Assembly (NCBI RefSeq): GCF_000019845.1
Contig: NC_010581.1
Location: forward strand, 2,051,501-2,115,500
Direction: 5' to 3'
Source: Beijerinckia indica subsp. indica ATCC 9039
GTDB lineage: Bacteria > Pseudomonadota > Alphaproteobacteria > Rhizobiales > Beijerinckiaceae
Length of the DNA: 64,000 bases
Within the stretch, counting starts at the first letter, position 1; every line of letters starts with the position of its first letter. The translations under genes and the position numbers were made by a program. Positions 55,299 to 63,497 of this stretch are shown in pieces. The notes beneath the pieces were generated by a model. It ran no database searches. It worked only from the letters and a program-made list of their open reading frames with translations, and had not been told where the DNA came from.

Positions 55299-56657
55299 AT
55301 GGCACGACGCAAGGAACAGATCAAACTCGGAGCCTTTCTCCTGTTCACCGGTCATCACGTTGCCGCCTGGCGCCATCCGAAAGCCCAGGCCGATACCGAG
55401 TTTCAGGATTACGTCAAACTCGCCAAACTCGCCGAGGCGGCGAAATTCGACGCCGTCTTTTTCGCTGACGGTGTGGGCGTGCGGCTCGACGATATCGAGG
55501 CGGCAAGCCGCAAGGCTCATAATGGCGCCAATCCCTTCGAGCCGATCACGCTTCTCTCCGCGCTTGCGGCCGTGACTGAGACGATCGGCCTGATTGCGAC
55601 CGCATCGACGAGCTTTTCCGATCCCTATAATCTCGCGCGGCAGTTCGCCTCGCTCGATCGTCTGAGCGGCGGACGCGCGGGCTGGAATCTCGTCACCTCC
55701 TCCGATGCTGGCGCGGCACCCAATTTCGGACATGACGCGCATATCCCGCATGCCGAACGCTACGAGCGCGCGACGGAATTCGCCGATGTCGTGCTAGGCC
55801 TCTGGGACAGTTGGGAGGATGACGCTTTCATTCGCGACCGCGAGAGCGGGCATTATTTCGACAAGGACAAGCTTCACGTCCTCAATCATAGCGGCAAACA
55901 TTTCAAAGTGCGCGGGCCGCTCAACATTCCGCGTTCGCCGCAGGGCCATCCGGTCGTGGTGCAGGCGGGTGCCTCAGAGGCGGGCAAGGAACTCGCCGCC
56001 AGAACCGCAGAGGCGATCTTCGCCGCTCAGATCACACTTGACGAAGCTGTCACCTATTATGCCGATGTCAAAAGCCGGCTCGCCAAATACGGCCGCTCGC
56101 CGGAGGATCTCAAAATCCTGCCGGGCGTGCATCCGGTCATTGGCCGCACGGAATCCGAAGCGCGGGAGAAGTTCGAGGAATTGCAGTCTCTGATCCAGCC
56201 GGAAGTTGGCCTCAATCTTCTGGCCGGCCTTTCAGGCGGAATCGATCTTAGCCAATATCCACTGGATGGGCCGTTGCCCGAACTGCCCGAGACCAATGGC
56301 GGCAAAAGCCGGCAGACGCTTCTTCTCGATCTCGCGCGCCGGGAGAATCTTTCGATCCGCCAGCTCTATCTGAGGATTGCCGGCGCGCGCGGCCATTGGC
56401 AGCTCGTCGGCACGCCGGAACAGATCGCCGATCAGCTCGAGGAGCGTTTTGAGAATTACGGCGCCGACGGCTTCAATCTCATGTCGCCGATCACGCCCGG
56501 CGGCTTGAGTGATTTCATCGAACTGGTCGTTCCCGAGCTTCGCCGCCGTGGCCTGTTCCGCTCGGAATATGAGGGCCGGACGCTACGAGAAAATCTCGGT
56601 CTGAAGCGGCCGCCGAACCGCTTTGTGGGGGCCGATACAATCGCAGCCGCTGAATAG
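55299..56657 (+). CDS. LLM class flavin-dependent monooxygenase, NtaA/SnaA/DszA type (copy A)
   Basis: A 452-residue luciferase-like FMNH2-dependent monooxygenase. LGAFLLFTGHHVAAWRHPKA opens the protein as in NtaA/DszA/DmoA enzymes. FDAVFFADGVG is near residue 50, and LIATASTSFSDPYNLARQFA, DRLSGGRAGWNLVTSS and the phosphate-binding PQGHPVVVQAGASEAGKELA near residue 220 follow. Such enzymes oxidise sulfones, EDTA/NTA-type chelators or dimethyl sulfide and need a separate flavin reductase. ATG 55299 is chosen with AGAGG upstream. It has the same length as copy B and clear sequence similarity to it. Confidence 0.92.
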   Translation: MARRKEQIKLGAFLLFTGHHVAAWRHPKAQADTEFQDYVKLAKLAEAAKFDAVFFADGVGVRLDDIEAASRKAHNGANPFEPITLLSALAAVTETIGLIATASTSFSDPYNLARQFASLDRLSGGRAGWNLVTSSDAGAAPNFGHDAHIPHAERYERATEFADVVLGLWDSWEDDAFIRDRESGHYFDKDKLHVLNHSGKHFKVRGPLNIPRSPQGHPVVVQAGASEAGKELAARTAEAIFAAQITLDEAVTYYADVKSRLAKYGRSPEDLKILPGVHPVIGRTESEAREKFEELQSLIQPEVGLNLLAGLSGGIDLSQYPLDGPLPELPETNGGKSRQTLLLDLARRENLSIRQLYLRIAGARGHWQLVGTPEQIADQLEERFENYGADGFNLMSPITPGGLSDFIELVVPELRRRGLFRSEYEGRTLRENLGLKRPPNRFVGADTIAAAE

Positions 56658-56694
56658 GCCCTTTCCTTTCCAGTCATCACAGAGACAAGCCTGT

Positions 56695-57042
56695 ATGAGC
56701 CGCGACAAACTTTTTCTGATCGAACCGGGATTCCAAGACGCGCAAAAGCCCGGCGAGCGTTTCGTCTGTCCCCATTGCAATCAGGTCGAAGGGCTGCTCT
56801 CGGCCTTCCCCGATCTCGCGACGCGGCTCGATGTCGAGCGTATCCCCTTCGCACGGCCGCGCAAACCTGTCATCGCCTTGCTCGGCGAGGATAATCAATC
56901 CCTGCCGCTTCTCATCCTCGGCAAGGAAGCACCCATCCCCGCCGACGCCGAGCATTATGGCGAGAACGCCTTCGTCAACACGACCGCGCGGATCCTCGAG
57001 CTTCTCTCGGAACGCCACGGCTTTCCGCGTCTGCATGAATAG
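56695..57042 (+). CDS. DUF3088 thioredoxin-fold protein
   Basis: A 115-residue small protein of the DUF3088 family. It starts KLFLIEPGFQDAQKPGERFV and has a CPHC motif near residue 25. IPFARPRKPVIALLGEDNQS and SLPLLILGKEAP follow. The fold is thioredoxin/glutaredoxin-like, which suggests a thiol or redox role beside the flavin monooxygenases. It sits between the two NtaA-type copies, 37 bases after one and 54 before the next. Confidence 0.85.
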   Translation: MSRDKLFLIEPGFQDAQKPGERFVCPHCNQVEGLLSAFPDLATRLDVERIPFARPRKPVIALLGEDNQSLPLLILGKEAPIPADAEHYGENAFVNTTARILELLSERHGFPRLHE

Positions 57043-57096
57043 ACGCTTCGCGGTTCAACAAACTTTCGAAGTCAAAATCAATCCAAGGGCACAATC

Positions 57097-58455
57097 ATGG
57101 CGAAACGTGAAGGCCAGCTGAAACTCGGTGCCTTCATCTATCCGGCGGGCCACCATATCGCGGCTTGGCGTCATCCGGACGCGCAGGCCGATGCGGGGAT
57201 CAATTTCAAACATTACGTCGCTTTGGCGCAAGCCGCCGAGGCGGCGAAATTCGATCTGATCTTCTTCGCCGATGGTGTCGGGACCCGTGGCGATAATGTC
57301 GAGGTGCTGAGCCGTACCGCGCATAGTTATGTCGCGCAGTTCGAACCCCTCACGCTGCTCTCCGCGCTTTCGGCCGTCACCGACCATATCGGCCTTGTTG
57401 GCACCGCCTCCACCTCGTTCAACGAGCCATATCACATCGCCCGGAAATTCGCCTCGCTCGATCATCTGAGCAATGGCCGCGCAGGGTGGAACCTCGTCAC
57501 TTCGGCGAGCGAATTCGAGGCCCGGAACTTCAACCGCGACAGCCATTTCGAGCATCAGGAACGCTATGAACGCGCGAGCGAATTCGCCGAAGTCGTGACG
57601 GGCCTGTGGGACAGTTTCGAGGATGATGCCTTTCCACGCGACAAGGAGAGCGGCCGTTTCTTCGAGCCGGAGAAAAGGCATGTGCTGCATCACAAGGGCC
57701 GTTTCTTTCAGGTGCAGGGCCCCCTCAATGTCGCGCGCTCGCCGCAGGGCCATCCCGTCATCGTACAGGCCGGTTCCTCCGAGGCAGGAAAGGAATTGGC
57801 AGCCAAAGCCGGTGAAGTTGTCTTCACGGCGCAGCAGACGCTCGACGAGGCCAAGGATTTCTATGCCGATGTCAAAGGCCGGCTTGCCAAATACGGCCGC
57901 GACCGGGACGATCTCAAAATCATGCCGGGTGTCTTTCCGGTAATCGGCCGTACCGAAGCCGAAGCTCAGGCGAAATTCGAGGAATTGCAGGCTTTGATCC
58001 ATCCGACCGTCGGCCTGTCGCTGATTTCGGGCGCCACGGGTGGGCTGGACCTCTCGCTTTATCCGCTGGATGGCCCAATCCCGGATTTGCCGGAGACCAA
58101 TTCGAGCAAGAGCCGGCAGCAATTGTTCATTGATCTCGCCCGCAGGGAGAATCTCTCGATCCGCCAGCTCTATCTGCGGGTCGCAGGCGCGCGCGGCCAT
58201 TGGCAGCTCGTCGGCACCCCGGAACAGATCGCCGATCAACTCGAGGAGCGCTTCGTCGAATATGGCGCGGATGGCTACAATATCATGCCGCCGGTTTTCC
58301 CAACGGGATTGCAGGATTTCATCGAAGGGGTGATCCCTGAACTGAGGCGCCGTGGTCTGTTCCGTTCCGACTATGAAGGGCGGACTCTGCGAGAGAATCT
58401 GGGCCTGCGCCGCCCGGCCAATCGCCATGTCCAAAGTGCCAAAGCGGCTGAATAA
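57097..58455 (+). CDS. LLM class flavin-dependent monooxygenase, NtaA/SnaA/DszA type (copy B)
   Basis: A 452-residue paralogue of the gene at 55299. It has the same landmarks: LGAFIYPAGHHIAAWRHPDA, FDLIFFADGVG, DHLSNGRAGWNLVTSASE and PQGHPVIVQAGSSEAGKELA. Long shared blocks (for example ARRENLSIRQLYLR, then GARGHWQLVGTPEQIADQLE) show a tandem duplication. Differences concentrate around residues 75-90 and 205-215, near the expected substrate pocket, so the two may act on different or successive substrates. Confidence 0.92.
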   Translation: MAKREGQLKLGAFIYPAGHHIAAWRHPDAQADAGINFKHYVALAQAAEAAKFDLIFFADGVGTRGDNVEVLSRTAHSYVAQFEPLTLLSALSAVTDHIGLVGTASTSFNEPYHIARKFASLDHLSNGRAGWNLVTSASEFEARNFNRDSHFEHQERYERASEFAEVVTGLWDSFEDDAFPRDKESGRFFEPEKRHVLHHKGRFFQVQGPLNVARSPQGHPVIVQAGSSEAGKELAAKAGEVVFTAQQTLDEAKDFYADVKGRLAKYGRDRDDLKIMPGVFPVIGRTEAEAQAKFEELQALIHPTVGLSLISGATGGLDLSLYPLDGPIPDLPETNSSKSRQQLFIDLARRENLSIRQLYLRVAGARGHWQLVGTPEQIADQLEERFVEYGADGYNIMPPVFPTGLQDFIEGVIPELRRRGLFRSDYEGRTLRENLGLRRPANRHVQSAKAAE

Positions 58456-58495
58456 GACGGCTGAATGGAACTCTTAAAAAAGCGGATGGTCATTC

Positions 58496-59362
58496 ATGAC
58501 ACATACGGAAACGATTGATCGGAACACGATTGAAGAGAAAAGCGACAGGACCCTTCATGACTTGATTTTCGCGCGCTATCGTCAGCCCGTGGAGACGGGC
58601 ACCGTCGCGCTCAATCCTGTCCTCGAAGCCATTCTCTCGCATCGATCCGTCAGGGATTATCTGCCGACCCCGCTGCCGCAAGGGGCGCTGGAGACGATCG
58701 TGGCGGCGGCGCAATCGGCCTCGACCTCGTCCAATCTGCAAGCCTGGAGCGTCGTTGCCGTCAAAGATCCCGACCGTCGGGCCCGCCTTGCGGCTCTTTC
58801 AGGACATCAACGGCAGATCGTCCAGGCGCCTCTTTTCCTCGTCTGGCTCGCTGATCTGTCACGCCTTCGCGCCATCGCCAAAGGTCTCGACCGAACCTCG
58901 GAAGGTCTCGATTATATCGAGACCTTCCTGCTCGCCGTGATCGATGCGACACTGGCGGCACAGAATGCCGTCGTCGCCCTGGAATCGCTCGGTCTTGGGT
59001 CCTGCTATATCGGCGGCATCCGCAATCAGCCGGAAGCGGTGGCGGCGGAACTACGCCTGCCACCGGAGACCATCGCCATTTTCGGCCTGACGGTTGGTTA
59101 TCCAGACCCGGACAAACCGGCCGAGATCAAACCCCGTCTCTCCCAAAACATCGTGCTCCATCACGAGCTTTATGGCGAGGAGCATCCAGCGGCCCCGCTC
59201 GATCTCTATAATGCAACCCTGCGGATCTTTCAGGCGGAACAAAATCTGTCGCCGATCGACTGGACGGACCAGGCCACGAGCCGCATCAGCACGGCTGACG
59301 CGCTCAAGGGGCGTCAATTGTTGACCGATGTCATCCGCGCGCTCGGCTTTGCCCTGAAATAA
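58496..59362 (+). CDS. Nitroreductase family oxidoreductase (NfsA-like), candidate flavin reductase
   Basis: A 288-residue FMN enzyme. NPVLEAILSHRSVRDYLPTP begins the core at residue 40, and AAQSASTSSNLQAWSVVAV near 72 and LGLGSCYIGGIRNQPEAVA near 165 follow the NfsA/FRP pattern. FRP-type enzymes deliver reduced FMN to luciferases, and this cluster holds three LLM enzymes but no other flavin reductase. Supplying FMNH2 is therefore the likely role (inference). It lies 40 bases after copy B. Confidence 0.88.
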   Translation: MTHTETIDRNTIEEKSDRTLHDLIFARYRQPVETGTVALNPVLEAILSHRSVRDYLPTPLPQGALETIVAAAQSASTSSNLQAWSVVAVKDPDRRARLAALSGHQRQIVQAPLFLVWLADLSRLRAIAKGLDRTSEGLDYIETFLLAVIDATLAAQNAVVALESLGLGSCYIGGIRNQPEAVAAELRLPPETIAIFGLTVGYPDPDKPAEIKPRLSQNIVLHHELYGEEHPAAPLDLYNATLRIFQAEQNLSPIDWTDQATSRISTADALKGRQLLTDVIRALGFALK

Positions 59363-59488
59363 ATTCCCCGATCCGCCAAACTCGACCGCATGAGTTTGTG
59401 ATCATTTTTCAGATTTGAAGAGTGCTGTCTGCGCATTCATGGATCGGCCAGCACTCAGGTCTTTTTTGACGAGGATAGAGAGAGAGAC

Positions 59489-60739
59489 ATGTCCACGCCA
59501 GCCGCAGTCCTTCCCCTTTCCCGTGAAAAGGAAACCGTCCAGCCGAAACGGGAAGAGATTTTGAGCCGGCTGCCGGCCATCGCCGCTGAAATCGCCGAGG
59601 ATGCTGCGCGGCGTGAACGTGAACGCGAATTGCCCCATGATATCTTTCGCAAATTGCGGGAGACGGGCCTGACCTCTCTCCGCGTGCCAGAGGCATTGGG
59701 CGGCCCAGGTGGCACGATGAGCGATCAGGTTGAAATCATTTGCGCTTTGGCCGCCGCCGACTCGAGCGTGGCGCATGCCTTGCGTACACATTTCAGTTTT
59801 GTGGAATCGATGGCGATCGATCCACAATCATTTCTCAGCACGCGCTATGCCGGAGAAGTGCTGAAGGGCAAACTGTTCGGCGGCGCCTATATGGAAGTCG
59901 GCACGCCGCGTCCCAATACGATCCGCGCCACCATAAGGCGGAATGGCGACCATTATCTTCTCAATGGCAATAAATATTATGCGACGGGCACCGCTTATGC
60001 CGATTATACGAGTTTCACCGCCCTGGATGAGGAAGGCACCGTCATCAATGCCTTGATCCCAGCGGATCGTGAAGGCGTACACATCCTCGATGATTGGGAC
60101 GGCATGGGACAGCGGATGTCGGCCAGCGGTGGTGTTTCGCTCGTCAATGTCACGGTCTATCCGGATGAGACCTCTCCGCACATCAAAGCCAATCCTTTCG
60201 TGCGCCGCCATGGAGCCACAAGGGCGCAATTGCATCTGGCAGCGGTCATTGTCGGCATTGTACGTAACGTCGTGAGCGATGCGATTCACTATGTGCAAGC
60301 CAGCGCGCGTTCCGCCAAACATAGTGCCTCGGAAACCGCGCGCGGCGATCATTTCGTGCAAAGAGCGGTTGGTGAAATATCCGCCATCTCCTATGCTCTC
60401 GATGCCCTGATCGCCGAGACCGCGCGGAAACTGGATCGCGCTGCGGAGGCGATCGTTGCTGGAACGCCGGACGCAGAACTTGATGATCTCGTCATGGCCA
60501 GCGCTCTCGCCAATTCCAAGACACAGATTGTCACCGGCACTTTGGCCAGTCGCGCCGCCGAATTGATCTTTGAAACCGGGGGTGGCTCGGCGACATCGAG
60601 AACCAATAATTTCGATCGTCACTGGCGGAATATCCGCACGCTGCTCAATCACAATCCGCTTTTTCTCAAGGCGCGTGTCGTGGGCGATTATTATCTCAAC
60701 GGCACGAGAACGGATTTCGACGAAGGCCGGATCTTCTGA
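59489..60739 (+). CDS. SfnB/DszC-like acyl-CoA dehydrogenase-fold monooxygenase
   Basis: A 416-residue flavoprotein. RRERERELPHDIFRKLRETG near residue 45 and LTSLRVPEALGGPGG match SfnB/DszC-type proteins better than fatty-acyl dehydrogenases. NGNKYYATGTAYADYTSFTA near 155 and the final FDRHWRNIRTLLNHNPLFLK (DszC-like RHWRN..T..DP region) support this. Such enzymes oxygenate sulfides or related compounds using FMNH2. The active-site Glu of dehydrogenases is absent. The start follows a purine-rich GATAGAGAGAGAGAC. Part of the same-strand monooxygenase run. Confidence 0.88.
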   Translation: MSTPAAVLPLSREKETVQPKREEILSRLPAIAAEIAEDAARRERERELPHDIFRKLRETGLTSLRVPEALGGPGGTMSDQVEIICALAAADSSVAHALRTHFSFVESMAIDPQSFLSTRYAGEVLKGKLFGGAYMEVGTPRPNTIRATIRRNGDHYLLNGNKYYATGTAYADYTSFTALDEEGTVINALIPADREGVHILDDWDGMGQRMSASGGVSLVNVTVYPDETSPHIKANPFVRRHGATRAQLHLAAVIVGIVRNVVSDAIHYVQASARSAKHSASETARGDHFVQRAVGEISAISYALDALIAETARKLDRAAEAIVAGTPDAELDDLVMASALANSKTQIVTGTLASRAAELIFETGGGSATSRTNNFDRHWRNIRTLLNHNPLFLKARVVGDYYLNGTRTDFDEGRIF

Positions 60740-60831
60740 GACGAAACGTCCATGCCAAAGGCGCGAGCGGCCTCGTGCCTGAAATTGCTTTTAGTTTATG
60801 GATTTAATAACACGACCGAAGGAAGAGGATC

Positions 60832-62001
60832 ATGACCGCCCTGCTTCAGCCTCATGATGAAAAAGATCCAGTCGCGATCAAGGCCCCTTCGGAATTCCCG
60901 AACAGCCCTCTATCGCAAGCCTTCCGGCAGCCGCTCATGCTCGGCGTATTCCTCAATTTGCAGGACATTCGTCATTCCTCCTATCCGACATCGAATTCAT
61001 GGACCTATGACTACAATGTCGAGATCGTAAAGCGCGCCGAGGCTTTGGGGTTTGATCTCGCCTTCAGCCGCACACAATGGTTGCCGAAGGGAGGCTATGA
61101 CGGCGAGGCCTCGCTCGATTCCTTCATCGCCTTGGCCGCCATGGCGGGCGTGACATCGCGCATTCTGCTCATTTCGACCATCCATGTCCTTTATGGACCT
61201 TGGCACCCACTCCATCTCGCAAAATTTGGCGCCACGCTCGATCATATTTCGAAAGGCCGTTGGGGCATCAATATCGTGACGGGGCATCGCGCCGTCGAAC
61301 ATGAAATGTTTGGCTGGCAGCGGATCGAACATGATCAGCGCTATGTGCTCGCCGCGGAATTGTTCGATGTCGTGGAAAGGCTTTGGAGCGAGGAGGAAAA
61401 TTTCTCCTTCAAGGGCATTTCCTCCTGGACGGTCAATAACGCTTTCATCACGCCGAAACCCTTGTTCGGCAGGCCTGTTCTCGTCAATGCGACAGGGTCC
61501 GAAGCCGGCATTCATTTTGCCGCCCGCTATTCGGATATTATCTTCATCACGAGCCCGGGCGGCGCGCATATCGAAAGCGCACTCGAAACCCTGCCGGAGC
61601 ACATCAAGCGTATCAAGCAGGCGGCGAAAAACGTAGGTCGTGACATCAGGACCTTGATCAACCCGATCGTTATCAGCCGCGATACGGAACGCGAGACACA
61701 GGATTATGTCGATGCGATCGTCGCGCATCGCGTACCGCCGGAAGTGAAAGGGTTTCACAGCTATGACAGCGATGCGCATGCCTGGCGTGGGCGGCAGGAC
61801 ACAAACCACAAGCAGGGACTGAATCTCGGAGGCAATATCGAGATTATTGGCACACCTGAACAAGTGGTCGAGCAACTCGTCGCCCTCAAAGCCATCGGCA
61901 TCGATGGCGTGCAGTTGAATTTCTATGATTTCGCCAAGGATCTTGACTATTTCGGCGAAAAGATCCTGCCGCTCCTGAAGCAGGCCGGCCTGCGTGTGTG
62001 A
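60832..62001 (+). CDS. LLM class flavin-dependent monooxygenase, SfnG/SsuD-like
   Basis: A 389-residue luciferase-like monooxygenase of a different branch from copies A and B. It has YDYNVEIVKRAEALGFDLAF near residue 62, ILLISTIHVLYGPWHPLHLA, DHISKGRWGINIVTGHRAVE near 140 and EHDQRYVLAAELFDVVERLW. The spacing and TGH/GxE(F/M) pattern recall SfnG (dimethylsulfone monooxygenase) and SsuD (alkanesulfonate monooxygenase). The phosphate-binding ATGSEAGIHFAARY lies near 222. It is the last gene of the cluster. The exact sulfonate or sulfone substrate cannot be told. Confidence 0.9.
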   Translation: MTALLQPHDEKDPVAIKAPSEFPNSPLSQAFRQPLMLGVFLNLQDIRHSSYPTSNSWTYDYNVEIVKRAEALGFDLAFSRTQWLPKGGYDGEASLDSFIALAAMAGVTSRILLISTIHVLYGPWHPLHLAKFGATLDHISKGRWGINIVTGHRAVEHEMFGWQRIEHDQRYVLAAELFDVVERLWSEEENFSFKGISSWTVNNAFITPKPLFGRPVLVNATGSEAGIHFAARYSDIIFITSPGGAHIESALETLPEHIKRIKQAAKNVGRDIRTLINPIVISRDTERETQDYVDAIVAHRVPPEVKGFHSYDSDAHAWRGRQDTNHKQGLNLGGNIEIIGTPEQVVEQLVALKAIGIDGVQLNFYDFAKDLDYFGEKILPLLKQAGLRV

Positions 62002-62309
62002 GATCCAACGTAACGAATGCTCGAGAGGCGGAAGGGGTCGTGCTTTAACGCATATCCCCCATCCCTGAAATCTTCTCATCATATTCAAAGATAACGTTGT
62101 TTAGGAAATCAGCAAGAATATCTTGCCATCCTGTTATGATGTCATTAATATCAATCATTATTATATTGATTCTATGTTTTAAAAGCTTGACCATATATCA
62201 AGCCCTCTTCTCACTTTACAATGATGACCCTGACCGTAAGCTTCAGGGGAGCATTTTTCTAAAATTATATGCCCGTTTTTATTGATAGAAATTGCGTGAG
62301 GGCAACATA
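62002..62309. other. AT-rich intergenic region upstream of the G1 peptidase
   Basis: About 300 bases, markedly AT-rich, with no supported gene. It should contain the promoter of the peptidase gene. Confidence 0.5.
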
Positions 62310-63497
62310 ATGGACGCTCGTTCACACCTATCAATTTTCGCACACCTATCAATTTTCGGAACAACGGTTTGTCTCATTGCGACAATATCCGTTCCTGTCA
62401 GCGCTCAATCGGCGCCTCCGGCGATTGCCAATAATCCCGTCGCGGCATTGCCCGTAAATATCCCTCCGCCTGGCAGCATCAGTGCTGACCATCCGCTGGG
62501 CGTGTCTATTGTGCCTCCGCCTCCGCCAGGCTTCGATCCCATGACAGCGTCAGTGCAAGCCAACACGCATTACGCGATTCCGCCTCGACCTGATATCGCT
62601 ATTGCTCCGGCAGCCTTCAGCCGTTGGCAAAGGGCCGTGGCCGCTCCGCTGGCGGCAGGAAGCGCCAATGGCCCGACTCCGATACTGACGCCGACGAACG
62701 TTTCGAATAGCCCAGTGCGATTACAAGGGCCGCTCATTCCCTTTGCGAACAGCATCGCCAACGGCCCAAACACAAACGGCGCTTTCAACGCTATTTACAC
62801 AGGCACGTCTTACAATTGGAGCGGAAACGCAATTTATAATTCACTCAACCCTTTCAAGGTTGAGGCTATCATCGGCGAGTTTGTCGTGCCGACGGCGCGC
62901 CAAGCCTACGGAACCTGCACGGGAGATTGGGTCTATTCGTCTCAATGGCCCGGCATTGACGGCTATGGTTCTGGTGACGTTCTGCAGGCCGGTGTTGAGG
63001 CCGACGCTTATTGCAATGGAGGCACCACAGCAAGCTTCTACTCTGCGTGGATCGAGTGGTATCCTTTTCCAGAGACAAGGGTCAGTGTTCCAGCTGTCCA
63101 TCCTGGTGATCTGGTTTTTATAGAACTCTGGAACACGAGCGCAACCAACGGCTACGCTTACATTTACAATTATTCCACTCGCGAGACCGCCACATATCAG
63201 CTCACACCACCATCCGGCGTCTCACTGCAAGGCAACAGCGTTGAATGGATTGTAGAACGCCCCGGTGTCGGCGACGGCCTCGCTACTCTGACGAATTATA
63301 TCAATGTCTCATGGCCGCATGGCATTGCATGGGACTATGCGGCGCGTTCACCAACTTATTATTGGCAAGGGGGCACCCCCGCCTCTGGATCCTTGGTCGT
63401 CCTCACAATGCTCGATAATGCGGGGCAAAGGATATCCTCGCCCATCATCGAGAACTTCAACTTTCTCTATTTTTACAATTACGGTTCCTCCAACTGA
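62310..63497 (+). CDS. Exported G1 family (glutamic) endopeptidase
   Basis: A 395-residue protein. The signal peptide (residues 1-32, ending VSAQS) is followed by a Pro-rich propeptide-like region (35-145) and a G1 peptidase (eqolisin) domain from about 160. Domain landmarks are SYNWSGNAIY, then SSQWPGIDGYGSGDVLQAGV with the catalytic Gln near residue 225. YSAWIEWYPFPE is next, and NSVEWIVERPG holds the catalytic Glu near residue 316. Eqolisins are acid proteases known first from fungi; bacterial members occur in acidophilic soil bacteria. ATG 62310 has GAGGG seven bases upstream. An exact 18-base tandem duplication lies in the signal peptide. Confidence 0.9.
   Translation: MDARSHLSIFAHLSIFGTTVCLIATISVPVSAQSAPPAIANNPVAALPVNIPPPGSISADHPLGVSIVPPPPPGFDPMTASVQANTHYAIPPRPDIAIAPAAFSRWQRAVAAPLAAGSANGPTPILTPTNVSNSPVRLQGPLIPFANSIANGPNTNGAFNAIYTGTSYNWSGNAIYNSLNPFKVEAIIGEFVVPTARQAYGTCTGDWVYSSQWPGIDGYGSGDVLQAGVEADAYCNGGTTASFYSAWIEWYPFPETRVSVPAVHPGDLVFIELWNTSATNGYAYIYNYSTRETATYQLTPPSGVSLQGNSVEWIVERPGVGDGLATLTNYINVSWPHGIAWDYAARSPTYYWQGGTPASGSLVVLTMLDNAGQRISSPIIENFNFLYFYNYGSSN
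62323..62358 (+). repeat. 18-bp exact tandem duplication in the signal peptide
   Basis: CACACCTATCAATTTTCG occurs twice head to tail, in frame, giving HLSIFA then HLSIFG. It lengthens the n-region of the signal peptide by six residues. Confidence 0.9.

Noticed and set aside
57055..58434. A 459-codon open frame antisense to the second NtaA-type monooxygenase
   Set aside because: It is complementary to a clear LLM enzyme and has no motifs of its own.
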